The notes beneath the pieces were generated by a model, which was not told the origin of the DNA, ran no database searches, and saw only the letters and a program-made list of their open reading frames with translations. From the NCBI GenBank assembly GCA_002500765.1, contig DLSX01000258.1, positions 6,232 to 56,109 of the forward strand: a stretch of DNA of 49,878 nucleotides, read 5' to 3'. The stretch is from Neorhizobium sp. UBA7851 (lineage in GTDB: Bacteria; Pseudomonadota; Alphaproteobacteria; Rhizobiales; Rhizobiaceae). A program made the position numbers and the translations under genes. Shown in pieces: positions 17,029 through 25,447 of the stretch (the first letter of the stretch is position 1; the number at the start of each line of letters is the position of its first letter).

Positions 17029-17733
17029 CTATTCCTGGCGGTATTTCTGCCAGATCGCCTTGCCCTTCATGGAAGCGAGCATCGACGCGTGGGTCTCTAT
17101 ATCCTGTGGCGTCAGACGGTTCGGCAGCGCTCGCTGACGGACCTGATCGGTGATGATGACTGTTTCTTCGGCCTCGGCCACCTCCTCCGTCTGACCGGAA
17201 CCGATCAATCCGAGGGCTGCCTGCCTGCCACCGTTCATCTCGATATAAACTTCGGCAAGAAGTTCAGAGTCGAGCAATGCACCGTGCTTGGTGCGGTGCG
17301 CATTGTCGATTCCGTAACGACGGCAAAGCGCATCGAGCGAGTTTGGACCCATCGGATGCTTGCGACGCGCCATGGCCAGCGTATCGACAACCTGATCGCC
17401 GGGAACCGGCGGCAGGCCTATCCGTTCGAACTCTGCATTGATGAAGCCCATATCAAAATTTGCGTTGTGGGCGATCCACCTTGCACCGTCGAAAAACTCG
17501 ACGATCTGCTGGGCGACTTCAGCAAAACTCGGCTTATCCTTCAGGAACTCGTCCGTAATTCCGTGGACGGCCAAGGCGTCCGGATGAACCTTGCGGTCAC
17601 CCGGATTGATGAAGATGTGAAGCGTCTTTCCGCTCGGGAAATTGTTGATCAGCTCGACGCCACCGATTTCGATGATGCGATCCTGCTTCGATTCAAGTCC
17701 GGTCGTTTCCGTATCGAAGATGACGTCACGCAT
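17029..17733 (-). CDS. dnaQ: DNA polymerase III subunit epsilon (proofreading exonuclease)
   Basis: It is the 3'-5' proofreading exonuclease of the replicase. The 234-residue DEDDh exonuclease has Exo I FDTETTG (Asp7, Glu9), Exo II HNANFDMGF (Asp94) and Exo III KHGALLDSELLAEVY (His150, Asp155). The ATG at 17733 gives the normal family N-terminus MRDVIFDTETTG; an in-frame start 12 codons earlier would be atypical. The start overlaps the end of coaE by eight bases. It is the last gene of the ppsR-maf-aroE-coaE-dnaQ set. Confidence 0.97.
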   Translation of the reverse strand: MRDVIFDTETTGLESKQDRIIEIGGVELINNFPSGKTLHIFINPGDRKVHPDALAVHGITDEFLKDKPSFAEVAQQIVEFFDGARWIAHNANFDMGFINAEFERIGLPPVPGDQVVDTLAMARRKHPMGPNSLDALCRRYGIDNAHRTKHGALLDSELLAEVYIEMNGGRQAALGLIGSGQTEEVAEAEETVIITDQVRQRALPNRLTPQDIETHASMLASMKGKAIWQKYRQE

Positions 17734-18331
17734 GTTTTTCACTCCGTATACCCGACCGCAGAAGGGCAATTATCTGCTGCACCCGCTGTTTTGCCCGGAT
17801 CAGGCCACTGCCTGTATCAACCAGAAAATCCGCGCGTTCACGTTTTTTCGAATCAGCCAGCTGGCGCCCCAGGATCAGTTCGAACTTTTCCTCCGTCATG
17901 CCCGGCCTTGCAAGAACACGCTGCCGCTGTATCTGTGGATCGCAGGTGGCGACCACAACCACGTCGACACGGTTTTCCGCACCCGTTTCGAAAAGCAGAG
18001 GAATATCCAAAAGAACAAGGTCCATGCCGCCCAAACGCTGGGCTTCAAGAAACCGCTTTTCCCTCTGCCTTACCAGCGGATGGACGATGGCTTCCAGCTG
18101 CTTGAAGCCTTCGGGAGCCAAGGATAGCTGTCGGGCAAGTTCCACCCTGTCGACAACACCATCACGGATGGAACCGGGAAATGCCATTCCGACGGGCTGA
18201 ACCGCATCGGTCCTATAAAGGTCATGCACAACAGCATCGGAATCGTTGACCGGAACCCCTTCATCTCTGAACATGCCGGCAGTGGTCGTTTTGCCCATGC
18301 CGATCGATCCGGTCAGTCCAATGACAATCAT
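17726..18331 (-). CDS. coaE: Dephospho-CoA kinase
   Basis: It phosphorylates dephospho-CoA to give coenzyme A, the last step of CoA synthesis. The 201-residue protein starts MIVIGLTGSIGMGKTT, with the P-loop at 8-15, and contains the DADxVxH-type segment (here DSDAVVHDLY) and VLLDIPLLFETG. The start at 18331 shares one base with the aroE stop (TGATG), implying coupled translation. A longer frame to 18403 adds unrelated residues and is rejected. Confidence 0.97.
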   Translation of the reverse strand: MIVIGLTGSIGMGKTTTAGMFRDEGVPVNDSDAVVHDLYRTDAVQPVGMAFPGSIRDGVVDRVELARQLSLAPEGFKQLEAIVHPLVRQREKRFLEAQRLGGMDLVLLDIPLLFETGAENRVDVVVVATCDPQIQRQRVLARPGMTEEKFELILGRQLADSKKRERADFLVDTGSGLIRAKQRVQQIIALLRSGIRSEKHA

Positions 18332-19188
18332 CACGTTGCCTGAATATCTCGAATGATGAGTTCCCTCAAAGCGGTATCGACGGTGGGACGATGGCCGAAC
18401 CATTTTTCGAAGCCGGGGACGGCCTGATGCAGCAGCATCCCCAATCCGTCGGCTGTCGGGTATCCCTGTTCGTGTGCCTGTTTGAGAATAGGCGTTTCGA
18501 GCGGCACGTAAACGATGTCCGTAACCAAAGCGCCGGTCTTCAGGCGGGAAAAATCGATAACGGCCGATTCTTTTCCATCCATACCCAGCGATGTCGTGTT
18601 CACGAACAATCCCGCACCGGCCATGACTTCCGGAAGCGCCGGCAATCCATGGGCATGAATCCTCTGACCGAAACGGTCGGCGAGTTCTTCTGCCCGTGAC
18701 ACGGTGCGATTGACGACGTGGATTTCGTTGACGCCGCGATCCCGGACAGCCTGGATAACCGCGCGGCTTGCGCCGCCGGCACCCAGGATTACGGCGCGAT
18801 CGACCTTATCCCAACCGGGATGACAGGTATCGAGATTGGCTGCAAAACCGTATCCATCCGTGTTGGTCGCATGAAGCTGGCCGTCCTGCAGCCAGAGCGT
18901 ATTGGCGGCACCCAGTTCCTGCGCCAGATCATCCGGTCGGTCGCTGAGGCGGAACGCGATCTCCTTGTGCGGGATGGTGACATTGCCGCCGCAGAAACCT
19001 CGACTGCCATCCTTCAGTTCCGCGATGAAGGATGCAAAATCCTCTTCGGAAACCGCCACCGCATCATAGGTGCCTGCCAGGCCATTTTGCTTCAGCCAAT
19101 GACGATGAATGATCGGCGAGCGGGAGTGTTTTATCGGCCAGCCGGTCACGAATGCAGCGGGCGCCGTGTTTTCGCGTTTTTCAACCAT
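18331..19188 (-). CDS. aroE: Shikimate dehydrogenase
   Basis: It reduces 3-dehydroshikimate with NADPH in the pathway to aromatic amino acids. The 285-residue enzyme shows the shikimate-binding SRSP (22-25), NVTIPHK with catalytic Lys75, catalytic Asp111 in NTDGYGF, and the dinucleotide-binding GAGGAS (136-141). The ATG at 19188 overlaps the last eight bases of maf. A 50-codon longer frame reads through the maf gene and does not resemble AroE. Confidence 0.97.
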   Translation of the reverse strand: MVEKRENTAPAAFVTGWPIKHSRSPIIHRHWLKQNGLAGTYDAVAVSEEDFASFIAELKDGSRGFCGGNVTIPHKEIAFRLSDRPDDLAQELGAANTLWLQDGQLHATNTDGYGFAANLDTCHPGWDKVDRAVILGAGGASRAVIQAVRDRGVNEIHVVNRTVSRAEELADRFGQRIHAHGLPALPEVMAGAGLFVNTTSLGMDGKESAVIDFSRLKTGALVTDIVYVPLETPILKQAHEQGYPTADGLGMLLHQAVPGFEKWFGHRPTVDTALRELIIRDIQAT

Positions 19189-19786
19189 CAATCGCTCCCA
19201 GGCGACGCAGCTCTTCCAGAAGCGGAAGCATGGGCAGGCCAAGGATGGTGAAATAGTCGCCCTCGATGGCGGAAAAGAGATGAATGCCCTCTCCTTCCAG
19301 TTGGTAACCGCCGACACTGGAAAAGGCCTTGTCGCCAATCCGGTCGAGATACTGGTCGACGAATTTCGCCGTCAGGTCGCGGGCTGTCAGTTCGGCGTAG
19401 GCAATGTGCTCCCAGACCACATTACCGTCTTTCACGATGGCAATGGCACTGTTCAACCGATGGGTCAGGCCGGACAGCGACATCAGGTTTTCGCGCGCTT
19501 CCGCTCGTGTCTTCGCTTTGTGATAGACGCGATCGCCGAGCGACATCGTCTGATCGGAGCCGATCACGAGGGCGCCGGGAAAATGGCGCGATACATCCTC
19601 GGCCTTCGCTCTTGCCAGAATGCCGGCCACGGATTCAGGACCTGCATGGTCCTCTGACGCCTCGATCTGCCTTTCATCGATATCGGCTGCTCTTGACTCG
19701 AAGGTCAAGCCGGCATTTTCCAACAGCATGCGACGGAAGGGACTTGAGGAAGCAAGGACGAGGGTCACTTCAGGTATGATCTCCAA
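19181..19786 (-). CDS. maf: Maf-family nucleotide pyrophosphatase
   Basis: Maf proteins hydrolyse non-canonical or regular nucleoside triphosphates to monophosphates and have been linked to house-cleaning and septum control. The 201-residue protein shows LASSSPFRRMLLENAG near the N-terminus, DIDERQ, the GSDQTMSLGD segment and SVGGYQLEGEG. It is encoded between ppsR (18 bases upstream) and aroE (overlapping). This is a conserved origin-proximal set in rhizobia. Confidence 0.93.
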   Translation of the reverse strand: MEIIPEVTLVLASSSPFRRMLLENAGLTFESRAADIDERQIEASEDHAGPESVAGILARAKAEDVSRHFPGALVIGSDQTMSLGDRVYHKAKTRAEARENLMSLSGLTHRLNSAIAIVKDGNVVWEHIAYAELTARDLTAKFVDQYLDRIGDKAFSSVGGYQLEGEGIHLFSAIEGDYFTILGLPMLPLLEELRRLGAIDG

Positions 19787-19803
19787 CGAAAAACAGTTCG
19801 GGA

Positions 19804-20625
19804 TTATCTGAGCCTCGGGCGCAGAGCAAGAATTGCCGCAGCAGTCTCCTCGATCGAACGCCGGGAAACGTCGATGATCGGCCAGTTATTACGCGCGCAA
19901 AGCGCCCGGGCATATTTGAGCTCTTCGTTGATGCTGGCGCGGTCCGTATAAGTATTTCGATCGAGGCCCTGAGAACTGCCGAGTTCGCGGTTTTCCCTGA
20001 TCTGGGAGATGCGATCGGTGGTGGCTATCAGGCCGACGATCAGCGGACGCGTTGCACTGTAGAGTGCGCTCGGCAGGTCTACGCCCGGCACAATCGGGAT
20101 ATTGGCCGTTTTTATCCCGCGATTGGCCAAATAGATGCTCGTCGGCGTCTTCGAGGTACGGCTGATGCCGATCAGGACCACGTCGGCTTCGTCATAAGTC
20201 TCGGGCATCTGGCCGTCGTCATGATCCATGGCGAAGTTCAGCGCTTCAATCCTGGCGAAGTAATCGTCGTTCAGGGCATGCTGGGCGCCAACGCGACGGC
20301 GCGACGGCGCGCCCAGATAGGTCTGGAAGACGCCAAGTACGGGCTCCAAAACGTTGACGCAGGGGACGCCCATTTCACGGCATCTGAGATCGATAAGTGA
20401 CGCGAGTTCCTGGTCGACGATCGTATAGAGGACGATGCCAGGTTCTGCATCAACCGCATCCATGACCGCCGCAAGCTGCTTCCTGTTCCTGATCAGCGGA
20501 TAGACATGTTCAAGCGCATAACTGTTTTGGAACTGGGCCGCGACGGCTCGGCCGGCCGAGATCAAGGTCTCTCCGGTGGAGTCAGAAACGAGGTGCAAGT
20601 GGAAGAAGTTTTTCCGGTTCTCCAC
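19804..20625 (-). CDS. ppsR: PEP synthase / PPDK regulatory kinase-phosphotransferase (DUF299)
   Basis: This family reversibly phosphorylates phosphoenolpyruvate synthase or pyruvate phosphate dikinase, using ADP for inactivation and phosphate for reactivation. The 273-residue protein begins with LHLVSDSTGETL and has the nucleotide-binding loop GISRTSKT at 153-160 followed by PTSIYLANRG. Since rhizobia carry pyruvate phosphate dikinase, PPDK is the likelier target. It is the first leftward gene beside the proposed oriC. Confidence 0.93.
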   Translation of the reverse strand: MENRKNFFHLHLVSDSTGETLISAGRAVAAQFQNSYALEHVYPLIRNRKQLAAVMDAVDAEPGIVLYTIVDQELASLIDLRCREMGVPCVNVLEPVLGVFQTYLGAPSRRRVGAQHALNDDYFARIEALNFAMDHDDGQMPETYDEADVVLIGISRTSKTPTSIYLANRGIKTANIPIVPGVDLPSALYSATRPLIVGLIATTDRISQIRENRELGSSQGLDRNTYTDRASINEELKYARALCARNNWPIIDVSRRSIEETAAAILALRPRLR

Positions 20626-20788
20626 GTTATTCTCTACCGTTTGTTGATAACTCGGGACAGGCGATCACCTTCATCGGCGCACGGGACAGGCTTCGGGAAA
20701 ATCGCCCCTTTTTCCACAATCCGCGATCAGCCGGATTGATGAAACGCGCAGATGTGATTTGCGTGGACAATTGTCATTTCCATTCAAC

Positions 20789-20808
20789 TTATCCACATGT
20801 TATCTACA
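20789..20808 (+). promoter_or_regulatory. Tandem DnaA boxes in oriC
   Basis: A consensus box TTATCCACA (20789-20797) is followed after two bases by TTATCTACA (20800-20808), which differs at one position. Direct tandem boxes of this sort are typical initiator-binding sites. Confidence 0.8.
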
Positions 20809-20989
20809 GAAAAGGCACTCAATCGATACACCGCAAACAATTGAATCTGTTTTGTTATTTATGATTCTTCACAGAATTCCCAAAATGCGCATGAGACTTC
20901 TCATCCCGATTTGCGAATATCGGCAAAATTCTGGTTAAGCTGGGGTTTGACTTTAATCCTTGATACACACCGACTCTAAGAAATAGAAA

Positions 20990-21003
20990 CCAATTGAAAT
21001 TGG
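20990..21003. repeat. Short palindrome before hemE
   Basis: CCAATT-GA-AATTGG is an exact inverted repeat 20 bases ahead of the hemE start. Its right end touches a GANTC site (21003-21007). It may be an operator for hemE or a structural part of oriC. No matching regulator is identified. Confidence 0.5.
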
Positions 21004-21023
21004 ATTCTTTTATTAGGGGATAG

Positions 21024-22058
21024 ATGCCAGTGCCTGTGAGAAGGAAGATCGTCGAGGTGCTGGAGGGGAAGACAGTGAGCCCTCCTCCACTCTGGCTCAT
21101 GAGACAGGCAGGGCGGTATCTTCCCGAGTACCGTGCAACGCGCCAGGAGGCGGGTGGGTTCCTTGATCTCTGTTATACGCCTGATCTGGCAGTCGAGGTC
21201 ACTCTCCAGCCGATCAGGCGTTATTCCTTCGATGCGGCCATTCTCTTCTCCGATATCCTGGTCATTCCCGATGCCTTGGACAGGAAAGTTCGCTTCACGC
21301 CTGGCGAAGGACCCCAGATGGATCCGATCGACGAGACCGGTATCTATTCCCTGAAGGCGGAAGGTGCACTTGCACATCTCTCGCCGGTGCTGGAGACGGT
21401 GAAGCGCCTGAGGCAGGAGTTGCCTGCGGAAACTGCTCTTCTCGGCTTCTGTGGCGCTCCCTGGACGGTTGCGACCTATATGATTGCCGGGCGCGGCACG
21501 CCGGATCAGGCCCCTGCCCGTTTCTTCGGGTACCGTAGCCGCAAGGCGCTTGAACATCTGTTGATGTTTCTCGCGGAAATTTCCGCTGACTACCTGATTG
21601 CCCAGATCGATGCCGGCGCTGATGCGGTTCAGATCTTTGATTCCTGGGCTGGTGTTCTCGGCGAAAAGGAATTCGAGGATTTTGCGATCAAGCCGGTTGC
21701 GCGAATGATCGAGATCGTTCGTAGCAAGCGACCGAATGCGCGCATCATTGCCTTTGCCAAGGGTGCAGGAATGAACCTGCGTCACTACCGACAGAAAACC
21801 GGTGCCGATGCGATCAGTCTGGATTGGAGCATACCCTTGTCCTTTGCGGCGGAGCTGCAGAAGGACGGGCCGGTACAAGGTAATCTCGATCCGATGCGGG
21901 TCGTGGCCGGCGGTCAATCGCTGGATGAGGGGATCGATGCGATTCTCCAGGCGCTCGGGAACGGACCGCTGATCTTCAATCTCGGGCATGGCATCACGCC
22001 GGAGGCTGATCCGGAAAATGTTGCCAGGCTGGTGAAGCGTGTCAGGGGACTTGCCTGA
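21024..22058 (+). CDS. hemE: Uroporphyrinogen decarboxylase
   Basis: It removes four carboxyl groups from uroporphyrinogen III to give coproporphyrinogen III in haem synthesis. The 344-residue protein has the substrate-binding MRQAGRYLPEYR (26-37), essential Asp77 in LFSDILVIPDAL, the GFCGAPWTVATYM segment and FNLGHGITPEADPENV near the end. It is the first rightward gene from the proposed oriC and shares one base with hemJ (TGATG). Confidence 0.97.
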   Translation: MPVPVRRKIVEVLEGKTVSPPPLWLMRQAGRYLPEYRATRQEAGGFLDLCYTPDLAVEVTLQPIRRYSFDAAILFSDILVIPDALDRKVRFTPGEGPQMDPIDETGIYSLKAEGALAHLSPVLETVKRLRQELPAETALLGFCGAPWTVATYMIAGRGTPDQAPARFFGYRSRKALEHLLMFLAEISADYLIAQIDAGADAVQIFDSWAGVLGEKEFEDFAIKPVARMIEIVRSKRPNARIIAFAKGAGMNLRHYRQKTGADAISLDWSIPLSFAAELQKDGPVQGNLDPMRVVAGGQSLDEGIDAILQALGNGPLIFNLGHGITPEADPENVARLVKRVRGLA

Positions 22059-22603
22059 TGGACCCGCGCGAGGAAGCCGGCAATGAGGGTGCGGGCGGAA
22101 AGGCCAAGACACGTGCCGTCATTGCGCTTGGGGTCTTTCTGCTCATCCTGGTCCTGACCTACGTTCTGCGGCCGGACGATTTCATCCTTTATGTGAAGGC
22201 GTTTCACGTCGTTGCCGTGATGTCATGGATGGCGGGACTTCTCTATCTGCCGCGGCTTTTCATCTATCACACGGACGCACCGATCGGTTCGGAGCGATCG
22301 GAGACGTTCAAGATGATGGAAAGGCGGCTGCTCAAGGTCATCATGAACCCGGCGATGATGGTGAGCTGGATGCTGGGGCTTTACCTCGCCTGGGACGTCT
22401 ACGGATTTCAGGGTGGCTGGCTTCATGGCAAAATCGCCATGGTCGCGGCGCTTACGGGTGTTCATGTGCTGTTTAGCCGCGCCGTTCGCGATTTTGCCGC
22501 AGACAGGCCCAGACGTGCGGCAAGACACTGGCGGATATGGAATGAAGTGCCGACGGTTCTGATGATTGCGATCGTAATTCTGGTCATCGTCAAGCCGTTT
22601 TGA
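22058..22603 (+). CDS. hemJ: Protoporphyrinogen oxidase HemJ
   Basis: HemJ converts protoporphyrinogen IX to protoporphyrin IX in bacteria lacking HemG or HemY. The 181-residue membrane protein has about four helices and the family motifs YVKAFHVVAVMSWMAGLLYLPRLF and MNPAMMVSWMLGLYLAWD. The histidine in KAFHV is conserved. It is translationally coupled to hemE, which supports a haem role. Confidence 0.92.
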   Translation: MDPREEAGNEGAGGKAKTRAVIALGVFLLILVLTYVLRPDDFILYVKAFHVVAVMSWMAGLLYLPRLFIYHTDAPIGSERSETFKMMERRLLKVIMNPAMMVSWMLGLYLAWDVYGFQGGWLHGKIAMVAALTGVHVLFSRAVRDFAADRPRRAARHWRIWNEVPTVLMIAIVILVIVKPF

Positions 22604-22782
22604 GAAAGGGCTTGCCTTTTTCTGAATAAGCCTCTTGCGGCGCAGGGAGGGAATCGCTATTTTTGGCCCACCTCCATCTCGTGGCATGCGTGTAACCGAC
22701 GTTGTCCCCGGATTTCATCCGCGGAAGCGAATTCCACCGACACGCCCAATTCCCTTATATTTTCTCAAGTGGTCTCCTCTTC

Positions 22783-24048
22783 ATGGCTGAAATGAAGCTT
22801 CAAGAACTTAAGAGCAAATCTCCGACTGATTTGCTGACCTTCGCAGAGTCGCTGGAGGTCGAAAACGCCAGCACCATGCGCAAGCAGGAGTTGATGTTTG
22901 CAATTCTGAAGGTTCTTGCCAGCCAGGATGTGGAAATCATCGGCGAGGGTGTGGTCGAGGTTCTTCAGGACGGCTTCGGCTTCCTGCGTTCCGCCAATGC
23001 GAACTACCTGCCGGGTCCGGACGATATCTATATCTCGCCTTCGCAGATCCGCCGGTTTTCGCTGAAGACCGGTGATACGGTCGAAGGACCGATCCGCGGA
23101 CCAAAGGAAGGCGAGCGTTATTTCGCGCTTCTGAAGGTCAACACGATCAATTTCGACGATCCTGAAAAGATCCGTCACAAGGTTCACTTCGACAATCTGA
23201 CGCCGCTTTATCCGAACGAGCGGTTCAAGATGGAACTCGATATCCCGACGTCGAAGGACAATTCCGCCCGCGTCATCGATCTCGTTGCACCGCTCGGCAA
23301 GGGCCAGCGTGGCCTTATCGTTGCGCCGCCGCGTACGGGTAAAACAGTTCTTCTGCAGAATATCGCGCATTCGATCACGGCGAACCATCCGGAATGTTAC
23401 CTGATCGTTCTTCTGATCGACGAACGTCCGGAAGAAGTGACCGACATGCAGCGGTCTGTGAAGGGTGAAGTGGTTTCCTCGACCTTCGATGAACCGGCCG
23501 TACGTCACGTACAGGTGGCCGAAATGGTCATAGAGAAGGCCAAGCGTCTCGTCGAACATGGCCGTGACGTGGTTATCCTGCTCGATTCGATTACCCGTCT
23601 CGGACGCGCCTACAACACTGTCGTGCCATCTTCCGGCAAGGTTCTGACCGGTGGTGTGGATGCAAATGCTCTGCAGCGGCCGAAGCGCTTCTTTGGTGCC
23701 GCCCGTAATATCGAAGAAGGCGGCTCTCTGACGATCATCGCAACGGCGCTGATCGATACCGGCAGCCGTATGGACGAAGTTATCTTCGAGGAATTCAAGG
23801 GTACGGGCAACTCCGAAATCGTGCTGGACCGCAAGGTTGCCGACAAGCGCATCTTCCCGGCGATGGATATTCTCAAGTCCGGTACGCGTAAGGAAGACCT
23901 GCTGGTTCCGCGCCAGGATCTGCAGAAGATCTTCGTTCTTCGCCGTATCCTCGCGCCGATGGGCACGACCGATGCAATCGAATTCCTCATCGACAAGCTG
24001 AAGCAGACGAAGAACAATGCAGACTTCTTCGACTCGATGAACACGTAA
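22783..24048 (+). CDS. rho: Transcription termination factor Rho
   Basis: This hexameric RNA-dependent ATPase ends transcription of untranslated RNA. The 421-residue protein has the N-terminal Rho_N helices (MKLQELKSKSPTDLL), the RNA-binding cold-shock domain with DGFGFLR (63-69), and the ATPase core with P-loop APPRTGKT (181-188). LLDSITRLGRAYN and the Q-loop/R-loop region (TGGVDANALQRPKRFFGAARN) follow. The ATG at 22783 matches the family; the frame extends upstream into the leader. A 179-base leader precedes it, and rho is often autoregulated, but no specific signal was recognised here. Confidence 0.98.
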   Translation: MAEMKLQELKSKSPTDLLTFAESLEVENASTMRKQELMFAILKVLASQDVEIIGEGVVEVLQDGFGFLRSANANYLPGPDDIYISPSQIRRFSLKTGDTVEGPIRGPKEGERYFALLKVNTINFDDPEKIRHKVHFDNLTPLYPNERFKMELDIPTSKDNSARVIDLVAPLGKGQRGLIVAPPRTGKTVLLQNIAHSITANHPECYLIVLLIDERPEEVTDMQRSVKGEVVSSTFDEPAVRHVQVAEMVIEKAKRLVEHGRDVVILLDSITRLGRAYNTVVPSSGKVLTGGVDANALQRPKRFFGAARNIEEGGSLTIIATALIDTGSRMDEVIFEEFKGTGNSEIVLDRKVADKRIFPAMDILKSGTRKEDLLVPRQDLQKIFVLRRILAPMGTTDAIEFLIDKLKQTKNNADFFDSMNT

Positions 24049-24080
24049 TCTTTAGCCGGATTCTTTTTTAAAAATGCTTG

Positions 24081-24112
24081 GGCGTCCGAATATCGGGCGC
24101 CTTTGTGTTTTG
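24081..24112 (+). terminator. Terminator of rho
   Basis: A nine-pair stem (GGCGTCCGA / TCGGGCGCC with one T-G pair, loop ATA) is followed by a T-rich run at 24102-24111, between rho and mnmE. Confidence 0.75.
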
Positions 24113-24130
24113 TGGATATGGGACGAAGGC

Positions 24131-25423
24131 ATGACACAGGAAACGATCTTCGCACTTTCAAGCGGCCAGCCGCCAGCGGGAGTGGCGGTTATCCGCATCA
24201 GTGGCCTAGCCACGAAGGCGATCCTTGAGCAGATAGCAGGGACGGTACCCGCGCCGAGGCAGGCAGGTCTCCGAACGATTCGAAACCGAAACGGTGAAAT
24301 GCTGGATCAGGGGCTGGTTCTCTATTTCCAGGCGCCTCACTCCTTTACCGGCGAAGATTGTGCTGAATTACAGGTTCACGGAAGCCGTGCTGTCGTCAAT
24401 GCGGTTGCGGCTACATTGAAGGAACTTGGCCTGCGCCCGGCGGAGGCGGGAGAGTTTGCGCGGAGAGCTTTCGAGCAGGGACGACTCGATCTGGTCGAGG
24501 TCGAGGGATTGTCTGATCTCGTATCTGCCGAGACGGAGATGCAGCGAAAGCTGGCGTTACAGACGGGAATGGGTGGCCTGTCCACTCGGTATACAGGTTG
24601 GGCGGAGCGTCTTACCTATGCAAGGGCGATGATTGAGGCCGAGCTGGACTTTGCGGATGAAGAAGACGCGCCGGCTTCTGCCGCGGATTTGATTGGTATT
24701 GATCTCACGGCTCTCATGGAGGAGATGTCTGCAGCCTCTGCCTCGGCAAAATCGTCGGAGATCATTCGAAATGGCTTCAAGGTTGCGATCATAGGCGCGC
24801 CGAATGCCGGAAAATCGAGCTTGCTGAATGCAATGGCGAAGCGCGAGGTGGCAATTGTTACCGATATTGCAGGAACCACACGGGACGTGCTCACGGTCGA
24901 GCTGGATATGGAGGGATATCTGGTCCGTCTTTACGACACTGCCGGAATTCGCGAGGCTGATGATATTGTCGAGCGCGAAGGAATCCAGCGCGCTCGAGCG
25001 GCGGCACGCTCGGCAGACATGATCCTGTATCTCAAGGAGGCAGGGTCCGGCTTGGATATCGATGAAGACTATGGAATTCCTTATCTTGCCGTCGAGACAA
25101 AAGCTGACCTTCGTGCCGATAGCGGATCCGGCGCTCTTCGCATTTCTGCATTGACGGGAGAAGGCCTGGAAAAGATCCACCGTGCGATCGTCGATAGAGC
25201 CCGCGAGACTTGGGATGCCGGATCCCCAGTCAGCAATGAGAGGCATCTTGAGCACATCGCGCTGGCTTCCAAATTCATCCAAAATGCATTAGATGAACCC
25301 CAACTGGAGTTGAAGGCAGACGCTCTAAGAGCGGCCGGAGATGAGCTTGGCAGAATAACTGGTCGCGTGGATGTCGAAGACCTCCTGGATGTGATCTTTT
25401 CGAAATTCTGTATCGGCAAATGA
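24131..25423 (+). CDS. mnmE: tRNA modification GTPase MnmE
   Basis: With MnmG it installs the carboxymethylaminomethyl group on U34 of certain tRNAs. The 430-residue protein has the N-terminal folate-binding domain, the helical domain, and the G domain with G1 GAPNAGKS (222-229), G2 GTTRD (248-252), G3 DTAG (269-272) and a G4 reading TKAD (323-326) instead of NKxD. It ends with the catalytic CIGK (427-430). ATG at 24131 is the family start. Its stop codon lies inside a parS-like site. It heads the mnmE-mnmG-rsmG-parA-parB run. Confidence 0.97.
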   Translation: MTQETIFALSSGQPPAGVAVIRISGLATKAILEQIAGTVPAPRQAGLRTIRNRNGEMLDQGLVLYFQAPHSFTGEDCAELQVHGSRAVVNAVAATLKELGLRPAEAGEFARRAFEQGRLDLVEVEGLSDLVSAETEMQRKLALQTGMGGLSTRYTGWAERLTYARAMIEAELDFADEEDAPASAADLIGIDLTALMEEMSAASASAKSSEIIRNGFKVAIIGAPNAGKSSLLNAMAKREVAIVTDIAGTTRDVLTVELDMEGYLVRLYDTAGIREADDIVEREGIQRARAAARSADMILYLKEAGSGLDIDEDYGIPYLAVETKADLRADSGSGALRISALTGEGLEKIHRAIVDRARETWDAGSPVSNERHLEHIALASKFIQNALDEPQLELKADALRAAGDELGRITGRVDVEDLLDVIFSKFCIGK

Positions 25424-25436
25424 TTCACGTGAAACA
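25421..25436. other. parS: parS-like centromere site 1
   Basis: TGATTCACGTGAAACA differs at one base from the alphaproteobacterial/Bacillus-type parS palindrome TGTTTCACGTGAAACA. It spans the mnmE stop codon (25421-25423) and the gap before mnmG. It lies 2.5 kb from parA. Confidence 0.85.
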
Positions 25437-25447
25437 CAGAGGCTTCC

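Larger units (their letters stand above)
20626..21023. other. oriC: Predicted chromosomal replication origin (oriC)
   Basis: This 398-base non-coding region lies between the divergent ppsR and hemE genes. It holds a perfect DnaA box TTATCCACA (20789-20797), a box fitting TTWTNCACA (TTTTCCACA, 20710-20718), and weaker boxes at 20800-20808 and, on the minus strand, 20642-20650. It also has an AT-rich stretch around 20830-20875 as a possible unwinding element, and four GANTC methylation sites (20843, 20863, 20972, 21003). The hemE-adjacent location is established for oriC in Caulobacter and reported for Sinorhizobium. Gene orientation switches here. The exact borders are inferred. Confidence 0.82.

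Noticed and set aside
20935..20956. Two TTAA tetramers in oriC as a CtrA site
   Set aside because: The spacing is 14 bases, not the seven of the TTAA-N7-TTAA CtrA motif.
20941..20980. TTGACT at 20947 as the -35 of a hemE promoter
   Set aside because: No acceptable -10 element lies 16-18 bases downstream.
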